Positions 1 through 11,097 of a stretch of 64,000 nucleotides of DNA are shown in pieces. The position numbers and the translations under genes are program-made. The stretch is from Calycina herbarum (lineage: Eukaryota; Ascomycota; Leotiomycetes; Helotiales; Pezizellaceae). Numbering within the stretch: position 1 is the first letter of the stretch; every line of letters begins with the position of its first letter. The stretch is taken from contig LLEY01000005.1 of NCBI GenBank assembly GCA_001414485.1, positions 1 to 64,000 on the forward strand, in the 5' to 3' direction. The notes under the pieces were generated by a model that worked only from the letters and a program-made list of their open reading frames with translations, searched no databases and was not told where the DNA came from.

Positions 1-307
1 AAATAGAATGATACGAATGATGTACTGTATTTTTACCAAGTTGAAAGAAATCGCCGTAGCTTCAAGCTTCACCAATGATGTAACGTCTTCTAGCAAGTGC
101 TATACTGAAGAGGGAGGGTCATGGCATTTTGGTTTGGGGTCGGGACGGCCCGCAAGGTGCCAAAATGTGGTAAGACCTTCCCCTCCACTATCAACGGCAG
201 CTAATATTGAAGTCTGAGGGTTCAACGGCACTATCGGAAAGCAGACTAAACAGGAGAATAAACAAATTCTGTATACGCCCTACTCTTGATCTATGTGACA
301 ACAGAAT
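1..307. other. 3' flank of hydrolase gene, no gene seen
   Basis: No coding signal, RNA gene or repeat is recognised here. The only long frame is a short unsupported one on the plus strand. It lies downstream of the minus-strand hydrolase and probably contains its 3' untranslated region. Confidence 0.5.
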
Positions 308-1338
308 CTATTTGTACCTGTTAACCATTTCCAAAAGAGCAGCGTTGACCTCAACGGGATGTGTTGCATTGAGATAATGAGCTCCGCCTTCAACCATAAC
401 GACTTTAGCATCTTTGGATGAAGTGAACAATTTGATTTGTTCGTGTTGGATCGTCGTTGCGTAAGGAACATCTGCAGTTCCCTAATACGTGGTTAATAAT
501 TGGGTTCCAAAAAGCAAAAGATTTCAACTTACTTGCAACCAGTGGACAGGAGATGTAACACTTCCGAGTCTCAACAGGAGACTATCTCTTGACAAAAGAC
601 ATATGACCGCCATTCTGGCTTTCTTCCTTCCCTCGTCACCCTTATATACCTCCTTCAAAGTTTTTTCCCAGAATGCACTCAATTCCGGTGTCCCACTGGC
701 TCCGAATCCGATACCACCAACCATCCCACACCATACATCATCTACAATGAAATCAGGTGTCTCTGTAGCACTTGTCCATTTTTCGACAAACGGTTTCAAG
801 GCTGGAGCTGGATCCCAACAGCCTTTTGTTCTCGAGTCGGAAGATTCGTAGTCCATTGAGGTTCCTAGTGGCATAACACCGAGAATCTGCAAGTTCGACA
901 CCAATTAGCCTCGCGCCAAAACCACACACCAACTAGAACCCGCCACCACCCCCCTAAAAGAAATCAACATACCCTATCGGGCGCCAAAATGGCAACCCTC
1001 ATAACCACCCAACCCCCCTGACTAGTTCCCAGCGTAAAGACCTTATCAATTCCCAACCCATCCAGAACCTGCAACGCCATAATTGCCGAATCCCAATATG
1101 TGAAATTCTCGACTGGACAACTCGTCGCTCCATGTCCTAGAGGCTCAACAGCCAACAGGTTCATGGCATCGGTGAGTTTGGGGTCCTCGAATTGAGCTTT
1201 GTAGAGCGAGGAGGTTGTGCACATGGAGTTTATGAGGAGCACTGTTGGTTTGGTGGGGTCATAGATTGGGGGTGAGAGGGTGTAACCTGCGGTTATACCG
1301 CCCAGGTGGGGGACTTTGAGGGTTGTTGTTGAGGCCAT
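308..1338 (-). CDS. alpha/beta hydrolase fold protein (3 exons)
   Basis: Spliced model complement(join(308..481,533..886,973..1338)), 297 aa. Introns have GT..AG borders and the frame closes exactly. It is an alpha/beta hydrolase: the nucleophile elbow GTSQGG puts the Ser at residue 106, a GGAHYLNATHP segment gives the likely catalytic His at about 275, and an acidic residue in GTADVPY (about 244) is the candidate acid. An HG-type turn (LGHG) lies near residue 68. Length is usual for the family. No signal peptide is seen, so a cytosolic esterase, lipase or hydrolase role is likely; the substrate cannot be told. The start is the first ATG of the frame, followed by a natural N-terminus. A foldback repeat lies about 200 bp upstream. 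Confidence 0.85.
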
Positions 1339-1532
1339 TTTGGTATGTGATTTTGGAAGAGGAGAGGAAGATTGAGGGAAAGTTTAAGGGGAAGAGAGGA
1401 TGGGGGTTTGGCTATCGCATTGCGATGATCAACCCGGAGTTTCTGCGGCTTCAAAGTACCCCGCTGACCCCGCTTGTGGGCTGTTTTGAAACCCTGGAAG
1501 TTTCATGGTGCCGAGGTTGGGATTTGAAATTG

Positions 1533-1630
1533 ACTATCCCCCCCTAGTGTAATTACATTGTATGCGCACGGTCGTTTTAGTATGGCAAATGTCTGTGCAC
1601 CGTACAATGTAATTAGGGGGGGGGGATAGT
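1533..1630. mobile_element. 98-bp foldback MITE-like element, copy 1
   Basis: Begins ACTATCCCCCCC and ends GGGGGGGATAGT. The arms are imperfect inverted repeats containing TAATTACATTGTA and its complement. A second copy in opposite orientation lies at 13023-13116, with the same asymmetric core (GCGCACGGTCGTTTT...TGTCTGTGCACCG). Two copies with the same ends but unrelated flanks indicate a small non-autonomous mobile element rather than a chance palindrome. Ends at TA suggest a TA target, but the duplication is not certain. Confidence 0.75.
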
Positions 1631-2179
1631 AATTGAGGCAGGAAGTTCTTGAAAGTCTTTACTTTCTCGATGCCTAGGTTTGGCAAAAGTTTGTTAATCT
1701 TGGCGATGTATTCAAAGATTTCCCCCACCTGAGAAGCCAATCGACCAAAAATTGGAAAATAACCTTTTAGGGAAGAGCTTCTCAACCTTTCCAAAGCCGG
1801 CTTATCTTTGCTGTCTTGTCCATTGTATCCTATGGTAAGAAAAATATCTCAGGATTGGTATGTCCCCTTCCACAACGATAACATTCGGAAATAGGAAAAC
1901 CCCACCACGCAGAAGAAGCACTGTTATATATATTGAAGGGCAACAAGAACCTGTGTTCGGGGGGAGGGGAAATGTATTCGCAAAGGAAAGGGAATCAAAA
2001 TTATCCAGTGAGGAACTTTCTGCAATTCTAGCCCACATTAAGCGAGCCCCCTCCACGTCTAGAACTTGTCTTCTTCTGAATGAAATAGGAGCATTATATT
2101 CTGGTTCTCTATCCACTAGAGTTGTTCCAAGTTGTCCTTTCTTATTACGTTGCCTCCCGGTTCGTCCTTTTTCCATCCT
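1631..2179. other. intergenic, no supported gene
   Basis: Open frames exist on both strands (for example 1802-2176 minus and 1860-2321 plus), but they overlap each other, show no recognisable domain and lack clear splice context. I cannot support a gene here. Part of it is probably the 3' end of the minus-strand gene that stops at 2180. Confidence 0.35.
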
Positions 2180-2932
2180 CTATTTTGCCTCCATCCCAAA
2201 CAATCTCCTCTTGTCCAAAAGGTTCCCGCTCAACTGCTCTGTTACCTCGGTTAAATCATCAATCACCTCCTCCATATCCTCTTCCTCGTCATCCCAAGCA
2301 CCCTTCATTCGCCAACTATGAACCATCCATCCACCACACCCATCCTCCTTTTCGATGTAATACCCCGAGCAAAGCATACTCGGTGTTCCCAACCGTTTCG
2401 TCGGACACCTGTAATCACTAAGGACATCCATTTTTATTTCCTGGTAATGACAACTCTCGCAGGCCCTCAAATTACAGCCTTCAGGGGGCTGCATCTCCTC
2501 TCCACAACATTTTGGAAAAGGACCTGGTGGCACACCCATGTAGGGCAGATTGCGACCGCAATGAAAACATTTCCATACCGCTGCTAAACCTCTTTGCCTC
2601 GTATGGGTTGTTGGTTGCGATGGTAAAGGCGGTAGCACCTTCCTCATCGGTGATAGGTAGCTGAATTCTGGTATAGCGGGGAGGGGAAAGTTTGGTATCG
2701 GGGGTGTTGGTGGCAAGGAATCGTTTCGCTGGAAAGGTAGGAAGGTATTTGGTGCTGGGAGTTTGGGCGAGAGGATGCTTTTTAGAGATGGACGTGGGAT
2801 TCGTGTTGTTATGCTTGGGACTCTTTTGTGTCGGGTTATGGTTTCTTTCGTTTGGCTGTTCCTTCGTGAGGAGGCTGGGCTGCCTGAATCTAGGGATGGG
2901 AACTTTTCGGTTGGGGAGTCTTGTTCGGCCAT
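2180..2932 (-). CDS. uncharacterised Cys-rich protein, putative zinc-binding C-terminus
   Basis: Single exon, 250 aa, not recognised. The longer open frame reaches 3016, but the ATG at 2932 (context CCAAGATGG) is the better start. The N-terminal half is Ser/Pro-rich and low complexity (several PP and PLP runs), likely disordered. The second half has regularly spaced cysteines: CFHC at about 122-125, CC at about 142-143, then C153, C158 and C161 in a CNLRACESC block, followed by more Cys and a YRC turn. This looks like a zinc-ribbon type fold. The C-terminus is acidic (DDEEEDMEEVIDD). Cytoplasmic or nuclear location is presumed because no signal peptide is seen. It sits next to a RIP-decayed island but is not itself AT-biased. 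Confidence 0.6.
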   Translation of the reverse strand: MAEQDSPTEKFPSLDSGSPASSRRNSQTKETITRHKRVPSITTRIPRPSLKSILSPKLPAPNTFLPFQRNDSLPPTPPIPNFPLPAIPEFSYLSPMRKVLPPLPSQPTTHTRQRGLAAVWKCFHCGRNLPYMGVPPGPFPKCCGEEMQPPEGCNLRACESCHYQEIKMDVLSDYRCPTKRLGTPSMLCSGYYIEKEDGCGGWMVHSWRMKGAWDDEEEDMEEVIDDLTEVTEQLSGNLLDKRRLFGMEAK

Positions 2933-3289
2933 CTTGGACGTTTTGTTGGGGTGGATGGAAGTTGACAGTGTGTATAGGTGGTGCAAGATTGGAACTTTGT
3001 CTCTTGGTCCAAGCATTAGTTAGTGAATAATTAAGGTAGCTGAATCAATCACCAATGAAGGTTATTTACAATGCCTCACTTCATTCACTCACCTTTGACG
3101 TGATTGTACTTGTAAGACCAAGTGAAATTTGGAAAGAGCATTTAGAGAAAGCAGTATTTCATTTTGTGTCTACTACACTTGGTGTCTTTCGCTTGAAGTC
3201 TATATTTTTATCTCTTTCTAAGTTTAATATGTTTCTTAAGTCGCTATCTAGGCTTTTTACTCTTTTATCTTCTAGAAGCTCTTGATATA

Positions 3290-4165
3290 TATTAGTTATT
3301 TTTTTTTAACTTTAAATATATATTCTATATATAAAAGGTAAGTTTTAAGATTTAAAAGTTATAATAACTCTCTAACCTATAGAGTTATAAAGACATACTA
3401 GCTATTATTTAAAAAGTCGATTCTTAACTTCTTATCTTAGTACTAAATAGAACTAAAGGTTCTTAGACTCTTATAAAAATACACTCTAATTTCTTATATT
3501 ATACGTATTATACTCGAGCCTTCTTAGCCTTACTTATAAAACGTGATAAAGAAAAACGTAACTAGAGCTATATTTTACTAAGTGTCGATTTTAAGATAAG
3601 GTGCTGAGAAGTAGAAGAGAAAGTGGTGGTTGTTATATATTATTAGAGTGTATAATGATTTTCACTATCTATATTAATCGTGAAACTTTGAATATTAGAA
3701 CTGAAGTGAGAATGTAGCAACGAAACTGAACATTCTGGTATCTTGGATTGAAATGATCTGCGCCCCCAAGCCGACAACCGTGTCAACGGGAGACGGATAT
3801 TTGACGAAGGCGATCAAAGAGGGGAGGTATTATAATGAGGTCAGTAGAGATCAAGAAAGATCACAGGCGCTGAGAACGCAAATAGAACACTAGGACTAGT
3901 AGACGGCGACAGTGTTGAGAGGTGGCGAAAGATGTAGAATAAAAGATGTAGAGTAGGAATTATAAGACATGAATAGAGAGTTGGTAAGCTGATGCTTAGC
4001 AAATTTCTCTAACCGCGAATAGTAGCAAAGAGCTTTTACTCTTATATTTTATACGAGTCTTTTACGTATCTATAATAATAACTAGCTTTTAGCTTTAGTA
4101 AGTCCTCTTATAACCACGGCTATTAGACTAACTAATATCTTTATCTAACTTAAATAGAAGTAATA
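3290..4165. other. AT-rich RIP-like sequence, left edge of transposon island
   Basis: Base composition drops sharply to AT from about 3290. The text is rich in TA and poor in CA/TG, as expected after RIP. No coding or terminal repeat could be identified in 3290-3580. A less decayed stretch (about 3600-4010) holds no recognisable gene. Confidence 0.6.
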
Positions 4166-4348
4166 TGTGACGGCCCTCTACAAATGTACCAAAAGAGATG
4201 CTTGTAGAATAGTACCTGTATTTGAAGAAAACTAAACTAAAGAGAGAAGAGGAGAGTTAGTACGCTCTGTCTCTATTTATGTACACTAAGCGAGACTTCG
4301 GTAGAACCTCGGCACGTGATCCAGTCGTATGTGACTAGGACTGTCATA
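4166..4348. mobile_element. solo LTR (183 bp) with 5-bp TSD TAATA
   Basis: Begins TGTGACGGCC and ends GACTGTCATA. The ends are inverted (TGTGAC against GTCATA, one CA to TA change). The 5 bp on each side are identical: TAATA at 4161-4165 and 4349-4353. These are the marks of an LTR left after recombination between two LTRs. No internal retrotransposon domain adjoins it. It is richer in GC than its surroundings, so it is younger or less mutated than the host block. Confidence 0.75.
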
Positions 4349-4537
4349 TAATATATCTTCTAATAATTATAGTAGAGTTATAAGAGAGAATATTAGACTA
4401 TTAAATAAAGTAGGAACTTATATAAAGAACTTATCTTAATTAATTTCGTAGAAACTAGTAGAAGATAGAGTATATATATTATTTATAATAGGAATTTATA
4501 TAGAGTTATACTAATTATTTATTAGGAAATATATCTA

Positions 4538-6398
4538 ACGTAGTTTATCACCGAGTAGCGTATATTACTAAGTAGCGTACTTTCCTCTACTTCACTACCT
4601 ACTAACTTTAATACGCGTTTTCTTAACAACTAACTATAGAAATCTAAACCTAAGAAGTACGAATTATCCTAGCTATCGAGGCTATTCGAACATCTAAAAA
4701 ACTTAGTCGTCGCTCTACTATAAAAATCTACAAAGTCTCTAAAATAATACTTCGACATAGAATAGCTAGCTGAACCTATCGCCTCGAAACTAAACCTAAT
4801 TGTTATAAATTAAACAACTTAGAGGAGGAGACACTTGTTCGATATATACTTGATCTAGATATAAGAGGATTTACGCCTCGACTAGCGAGTATAGAAGATA
4901 TAGCGAATTATATCCTCGAATCGCGAAGGGGAAAACGCGTTAGTAAGCTCTAGGTATATCGATTCGTATAACGTCGACTAGAATTAAAGACGTGTTTTAA
5001 TCGTGTTTACGACTTTTAAAGAGCTTTATACGAAGATCTAGAGCTTATTAGCGCGTGGTTTCGACTTATAAAGAATATAAGAGTAAAATACAGTGTTTTA
5101 AACTACGACTTTTATAACTTTAACGAGACAGAGTTTATAATAGGAATTATCTGCCTAGTAATAGTTATAACTCGCGCTAATCAACGTAGTAGAGGTAAGG
5201 TAGTTTAGCCTAGTAATCGGGAATAGGCTATAGTAATTACTTATATTAATAGTAAAGGTTAGGACGTGTCTCCGTTTTTAGTAGTTTAAGAGAAGAATTA
5301 TCTCGCGAATTAGTATACTAAGAGCGGCCTCCTATACGACTAGGTTATTAAACCTATAAGTAATAGATAGACCGATAATAAGACAGGCCTAGAATAGCTA
5401 CGACACTTTAATAAACATACTCGTGGTTACGCGAAAGAGCTATATCGAATACTAGTATTAGATAGATATAAGAGTTATAAATCAGCTATACTTCAAGAGT
5501 ATTATAAAGCTAATAATATTATTACTCTTTACCTACCTTCTTATTCCTCTTATTTAACCTAGCTACTCGACGTTAGATGTTTTAGTATTCTTAAACGTAT
5601 ATATAAGCGTTAAATTAAGACCTTTATTAAAGCTTATATTAACTATATTACTAAGGTCGAGTTCTTTTTAGCCTTTTATATAGCTTATAAGTAATTAATA
5701 ACAACTTAAAACGCCTAAGCTGGATTCTATAGAGCTGGCTTAGTGCCTTTTAATCCCTAGGCTATGATATTAAAGCTTAATATCTAATTACGAACTCCTA
5801 CACCTACTAGACCCCCCTCTATAGCCGCTAACCCTTAGGTCTCATAGACCTCTCGTAACCTAACTAACGCCTTTTCGTAAACAACTTTAGTTAAGAATCG
5901 TATTTCACGCTATTAAGGAAGCTCGCTAACCTCTATTTTCGAGACTATAGCTGTATTAGTAAAGGGTACAGAGCTATTAGCTTATGAGATGACTTTGTTA
6001 TTAGCCGAAGTCTATACCCTTCGTAAGGCAAATAAGGCACTTAGCAAGCGCCGCAGGGCCAAAAAGACTCGAGTCTGTTAAGGAGGTACACTTACTATAG
6101 AGGATGTGTAGGACGTATTAGCTTAAAAGGAGGCAGAGGAACAGGCTCGACGCGACAAGCGTTCTAAGAAGAGTAGGCAAAATAAGAGGCAAACCTCTAG
6201 GCGACGGTGTAGCACTTACGGAAAGACTAGTCATAATATACGAACTTATTAAGAGGTTATAGATATATCTAGTTTATTAGATTCCGAGTAGTTTTAATTA
6301 ATATTATTTATTATAGTTGATTAATCTAATATTAAAGTAGTAGAGTAGAGGGAAAGTACGCTACTCGGTGATATACGCCACTCGGTAATAAACCACGT
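4538..6398 (+). mobile_element. Fot1/pogo-type DNA transposon (element A), 1861 bp, RIP-inactivated
   Basis: Terminal inverted repeats of about 45 bp start ACGTAGTTTATCACCGAGTA at the left. The right end reads ACGTGGTTTATTACCGAGTG on the other strand. TA at 4536-4537 and 6399-6400 is the target duplication. The inside carries a decayed pogo-class transposase on the plus strand. Length is identical to element C at 59702-61562, so both are full length. The left TIR has more TA changes than the right one. Confidence 0.9.
4610..6291 (+). pseudogene. Fot1/pogo transposase, decayed by many stop codons
   Basis: Reading on the plus strand gives, in order, an N-terminal helix-turn-helix-like part, a central DDE domain (short intact pieces such as NFDETEF near 5115 and VLDRYKSY near 5455), and a C-terminal basic coiled region with KANKALSKRRRAKKTR near 6030. 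The tail holds a degenerate CCHC knuckle (CSTYGKTSHNIRTY; expected Cys residues now Tyr) and ends about 6291. Stops are mostly TAA/TAG where Gln or Trp codons are expected, the effect of C-to-T and G-to-A change. It encodes no working enzyme. Known family role: cut-and-paste transposition at TA. Confidence 0.8.
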
Positions 6399-6400
6399 TA

Positions 6401-6790
6401 GTACTTTATTAGTAATTAAATATTTAGATATACTAGATATACTACCTATATAAAGTATACTAGTAGCTATAAAGTATATACTAAGTAATTAATACTATCT
6501 AGTATATAAGCTAGTCTTAGTACTAAGTATACTAAAGCTAACTCGTCTACTAAGTCTTAGAATTATATAATTATATAACTAGTCTTCTACTTCTTTATAT
6601 ACTACCTGGTTATATAAAACTATAATAGATTAAAAAACAAGCGAAAAACAAGTAATTTAGCTAAAGTTTACTTAGTAGAAGTCCTTTTAATATATAAATA
6701 GACGTAGATATTTATAATATATTACTATCTAATAGAAGTTAATATAAATATAACTAATAATAAAAGCATTATTAGAGAGATAATAGCGGT
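6401..6790. other. AT-rich RIP-like sequence, right edge of left island
   Basis: TA-dense sequence with no identifiable coding or terminal repeats. Composition returns to normal near 6790. Confidence 0.6.
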
Positions 6791-6879
6791 ATTTAGCTAT
6801 ACCTCTTTAAACAACCCCGCCGCTTCTAATTTGTTCTTAGAACAACTTTCAAGGACCGATACACACTTTTTGAAACGCT

Positions 6880-7640
6880 CAGTCTTTGGTCTGGAAACAC
6901 TACAACCAAAAACCCCACTCCCATGGGATAGAACGTTCATTACCCAGTCCAAGTCATGGTATTCATCAGCTTTCAACCGTTCTTGCAAATGATACGTTTT
7001 TTGGTTATTGGTTTCCTAGTAGCTCACCCATACAAGCCCAACCCCAGGAGACGAGTTCAACTCACTTGCAGGCACCTCCGCCTCTTCCTGTAAACTTTTG
7101 GAACAACACTTCCTTCGACAACTCTCGTCCTGAAATGCTCACGGTACACAGAGACATTAATATATAAATTTCCGGTAATCAATTGCAGACACTTAACGCT
7201 GCTTCCAACACCACTGAAGCCAGTGTGTATTTCGGAATTGTACCTTCAGTATCTTTAAATCCTCCAACTTTATCAAAACACACTCACACAAACACCTAGT
7301 ACGATCAAGAGAACAAACCAAAATCAAGCCAATTTCGGCAGCTAGCCGCTGAGCTGTTGCCTGAAACACTACCATTAGGATCGAAGTTACAAATTTCGCT
7401 GAACTAACCCGTTTCAGATGCAATCCTAAATTCTCCTCAATTTTCTCTGAAGCACGACTATCAGCCCACAGATTCAGCTCAGTCGCTCACAAGAAAAAAG
7501 CGCCGCAAGAACACAGAAAACTCGCTCCCATTCTCGCATATGTATGCCAGCTTCCCACTCTCATCGGGTCTCGAATTGAGAAGAAGACTTCGTTGGGCCT
7601 TTCAAACAAAAGAGCGAAAAGAAGTACAAGGAAATGCCTA
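6880..7640 (+). pseudogene. possible decayed coding sequence beside the RIP island
   Basis: Not recognised. Plus-strand reading gives long natural-looking stretches with Ser/Pro-rich composition, then PKSSQFRQLAAELLPETLPL (near 7320), then a basic cluster RKKRRK (near 7497). They are separated by only a few stops, among them TAG near 7297 and TAA near 7403, each explicable by one C-to-T change in a Gln codon. This could be a gene caught by RIP leaking out of the island. No domain is identified and the limits are rough. It could also be chance open frame in non-coding DNA. Confidence 0.3.
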
Positions 7641-7896
7641 ATGTGCTTTTATCAAAAAGCAAAGGTAAGAACCGAATTTTCTCATGATATAATAAATTGG
7701 GCTTCGATTGAGCTAACCTGAAACAGTGCGATGGCGAGTCTCCCAGCTCGAATCGCCAGAAACATTTTAAGGGGGCGATTTGGTGAAGTAAGTGCATTGA
7801 CCAGGATTTCAGAACTCTTGATGTCTTCTCACTTGGTAAATCCCCCCCACAAAGTGTCTTGGTACCATGAATCTGACGGGAGAAACATTTGATGTC

Positions 7897-8341
7897 CAGC
7901 GTATTAACAAACTACTCAACTACTCGAGTACTACTCGAGTAGTCGTGAGCAGAGTAGAGTAGAGTATGAGTAGTAAGTTGGATGAGTAGAGTAGAGTAGC
8001 TACTCTTGACTACTCAAGTACTACTCGAGTAGTCTATAAATAGTAGTAATATATAAATATAAGCTAAGAAGAGATAATTTTAGTATTAAAAAGCCTTGAA
8101 AATTAGATAAGAAGTCTCGCCTCTTCTCTCCATTCTCTTCTAAAGATATATAACCTTAGAAAATTCTAATAAGTATTTATAGAAAACTCTTACTAAGCTC
8201 TTCTAGTACTATAAATATATACCGATTTTAGGCCCGGCTCTCCCGAGAGTCGGTCCGAATCGGTCCGTACTACTCGAGTAGTGATGAGTAGAGTAGAGTA
8301 GCAGTCACAACTCTACTCTACTCTACTCATTTAATACGCTG
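7897..8341. mobile_element. non-autonomous hAT-type element (445 bp) with 8-bp TSD
   Basis: Ends are 11-bp inverted repeats CAGCGTATTAA (7897-7907) and TTAATACGCTG (8331-8341), matching the CAG...CTG ends of hAT elements. The flanking 8 bp are TTGATGTC (7889-7896) and TTAATATC (8342-8349), which differ only by two G-to-A transitions. Both subterminal zones (about 7910-8035 and 8265-8330) are packed with ACTACTCGAGTAGT palindromes and GAGTAGAGTAGAGTAG runs, the kind of repeated motif that hAT transposases bind. No coding capacity. Confidence 0.75.
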
Positions 8342-8344
8342 TTA

Positions 8345-9530
8345 ATATCCTTTTTAATAACTCCTACTTTGCCGGATGTGGATTTTATTGTCGCCCAGCA
8401 GCTCTTTCCGGGGAAGAACATCGGCTTTTGCAATCAAATGCTTTTGCGGGATGCTTCTCGTACGATTCAAGCAATGGTGCAAGACTCTCCTGTTGAAGCA
8501 GGAATTGCCCGTTCTATAGGGGAGGAGACGTTTGGCGAACCGGGGTTTGAGACATTTTCTAGGATCCTTCCCCCACAATCCTATTCTGCAATGTTATGGA
8601 CCCCTCGCGAACTTATTGAAGCATATCGCCAAATTCCTCGAGATCTTGCCGATCCATTTTGTTGCATCCTCGCAATACTACTTCAACAGGATAGTCTGGC
8701 ATTTCTTCTGGACTCGACTGCGCTTTCAGTTCTTGAGATTTCTGTTGCCTTTTGCCAGGTGGTAATTTCCTTCCTCTGGCACCAGTTGAAGAAAATCAGA
8801 TGTTATAACGTCGAGACGCGGAGTATCCTTGTCCGCTGGTTACAGCATCTGCGTCGACTTTCAAGATGGGAGGTGTGGTCTGAGTTATTCTGGCAGTCCA
8901 AAATCCTCCGTGACGTTCCGCCTGCTTGTCAAGACCCGCAAAATGCGCTCTGTAACTGTGTTTGTTTTGTTTTGGAGGCCCGAATTCATCCTCCTTTTGG
9001 GTCTTGCTACGAACGGATGGGAGGATGCTCGGACCAGCTCGATTTGTACTGCTCCTTTTGGCTTACAAAGCTGGACGCCGCTGGAGATGGCTACTTATCT
9101 GGCCCATATTTCTTCCTTCATCCCCGACAAGTTTTAACTATTAACAAATTTGCTTACCAGAAGGTCCTCGTACAAACTCACAAGAAAGAGAGTCGTATTT
9201 CAAAGGACTTTCCCAATCATTAGGAAGGCTTGTTCTTGTTTACGGAGATTTCACGCAAGAGTTTTTTCAGCTATACTCAAAGTCTTCGAATGTGAACACT
9301 TTGACGGCATTCCGACCAGGGAAGGCAAGGTATCAAGTGCTCAATGGATGATAATGCAGAAAGGCTTGTTGGAGAAATCACCAACCTTTGGGAGACGGAT
9401 TTAAACCTTGGGCATGGTTGGAAAAAGCTTCTTGAAATAAAGGCAAAGAAGAAGAAGACATTGAAGTTTTTAGAATTCTGGAACCCTTGCTCAAGTAAGT
9501 TTGCATATCTTCATTTTATAATCATCTAGA
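8345..9530 (+). pseudogene. uncharacterised gene, probably broken by hAT insertion and frameshifts
   Basis: The longest frame runs to 9223 (about 290 codons) with natural composition, but its family is not recognised. It has no ATG start of its own: the frame runs back into the hAT element. Joining the flanks around one target copy would supply an ATG at 7892-7894, so the insertion appears to separate the start codon from the body. Between about 9010 and 9140 another frame reads better (TNGWEDARTSSICTAPFGLQ), then the first frame resumes (INKFAYQKVL). Later pieces (IIRKACSCLRRFHARVFSAI near 9225 and GEITNLWETDLNLGHGWKKL near 9375) lie in other frames. Several indels are the simplest reading; an intron-rich intact gene is the alternative. 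Confidence 0.4.
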
Positions 9531-10716
9531 TTCGTAGTTGAAATTTGACAGGCATCTGAAAGCACGGAAAATTCTCATAGTGTGCTTAAATGTTTCGCCT
9601 TTTAATTGGAGTGTATTTGTTTAGCGAAAGGTACTTGTTTTCCCTTTTGCTGGCTCTTATGAATGAAGTTCCAAGTTTTCAGAAAACGTTATGGTCACAT
9701 ATTTCAGTCTTTGCACTCCCCATAGAGCAACTTAAAAGTGAAAGAAGAATAGAAAGATTGAAAACGAACTCCAGCGTCAATGCGTTACCTTCAACGAACG
9801 TGCAGAATCGCTCTGTCAGTCACCAGCACAATCACTTCAAGCGAAAGCACATATTATGAAAAATTAATGCTAAGAAGCTCAACCATAGTTCTACGTACAC
9901 CTGAGTAAAACGACGTTATGATATAGAGCCTCTGATCTTCCCACACAGCTAAATCAATTATTCTAGGTCTTCTAGCATGATATCCTTTCGTAGGTGTGAG
10001 TAGACCGCTGCCCAAGACTAATACGCAACGTGGTAAGCTGAGTTTTCAAAAACTTGAGCCTCAAAACCTATGTAGGGACGATCGGGACCCACAGTATTTA
10101 GATTCGAATGTCTGGAGCCAATCTAAACGAGCTACGCAGACACCTGGCAAACCGAACAATTCGTCATGATAAAAGAATATTAAAAGTTTCCCTTTGACCG
10201 CCAATCTCACCGAAAAAGAAAAACGGTGTGGAAGAAAAAGCAAAAGTTGACCCGAGAAGCCCAGTCAACCAATGGGCAACCCTACCCACAGCCTCTGCAG
10301 AAGCTGTCATCTCTCAAAAGGAAAAACTCCAGGAACATATTTTAAGCCCAGATCCTGGAGCTACGTAAGAACCCAAACCATGACCAGTCTTACAGGCGTC
10401 GGAAATTTCCGCCAATTTGGTTGCGCGACGGGAGTTGGGTAGTTTTGGGCCTTGACCGCGGCTGATAAACGGATGGTTGATAGGTTGGTGGCTTAGAGTT
10501 TCTAGTAGAAAACCAAAATCGCGATTTCATTTGTGAGAGAAAACTCAATTGCTGAATGAGGCTTGCTTTCTACATATAAGATCAATTGGCTGTTGAGACG
10601 TCACAGGAGAACGAGGCTAGCAGTGGTCACTCTGAAAAGGAGGTGTAGAAAATCCCCGATTTCAAGTGCTGGCGGTGATGTTGGTAGTTACGTGTCCTGC
10701 TCTGGCACATCGAATC
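9531..10716. other. intergenic, no gene recognised
   Basis: Normal composition with only short unsupported open frames on both strands. No repeat, tRNA or conserved domain was seen. Confidence 0.4.
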
Positions 10717-11097
10717 TTAAAATTTCAAGGCATGTCCGGGACAATGTGCACGCTTGCACCTATTGTGATTTGCTGTGAAGTCGAGGCGAATTATTGCTCT
10801 GTATTGTTTGGGGCTGAGCGCATCTACAACACCTTTGGATATACAACAATGGCATGCAACCATCATTGCAGCTTCGTACCCAATCCCTGGTAAACGTTCA
10901 GCGGTGTAGTTGATGAAAGTGTGACCTTTGAGTATCAACTCTAGATTCAAACATGCGTTGGGTGCAATTGCATCTTGATCATTTGAGCCCAAGGAAGGAG
11001 TATAAGAAGTCAATATGAATGCCATGGAGTTTATTTTTTTCTCCAATTCTTTCTGTGTTGTGTCCGAAAAGTACTCCGGAAGCGGAATACATCTCAC
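10717..11097 (-). CDS. hypothetical 126-codon open frame, weakly supported
   Basis: Not recognised. The frame has a plausible amino-acid mix and a Cys/His-rich tail (CHCC, then CKRAHC near the C-terminus), but no signal peptide and no known motif. It lies on the same strand and just downstream of decayed coding text at 11.4-12.4 kb, so it may be a remnant of the same locus rather than a gene. Confidence 0.2.
   Translation of the reverse strand: MRCIPLPEYFSDTTQKELEKKINSMAFILTSYTPSLGSNDQDAIAPNACLNLELILKGHTFINYTAERLPGIGYEAAMMVACHCCISKGVVDALSPKQYRAIIRLDFTANHNRCKRAHCPGHALKF

Noticed and set aside
1860..2321. Plus-strand frame of 153 codons
   Set aside because: Its 3' part is antisense to the 3' end of the 2180-2932 gene and it has no recognisable features.
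7910..8035. GAGTA repeats as a CRISPR-like or satellite array
   Set aside because: Irregular spacing, palindromic units, and location confined between hAT termini; better explained as subterminal repeats.
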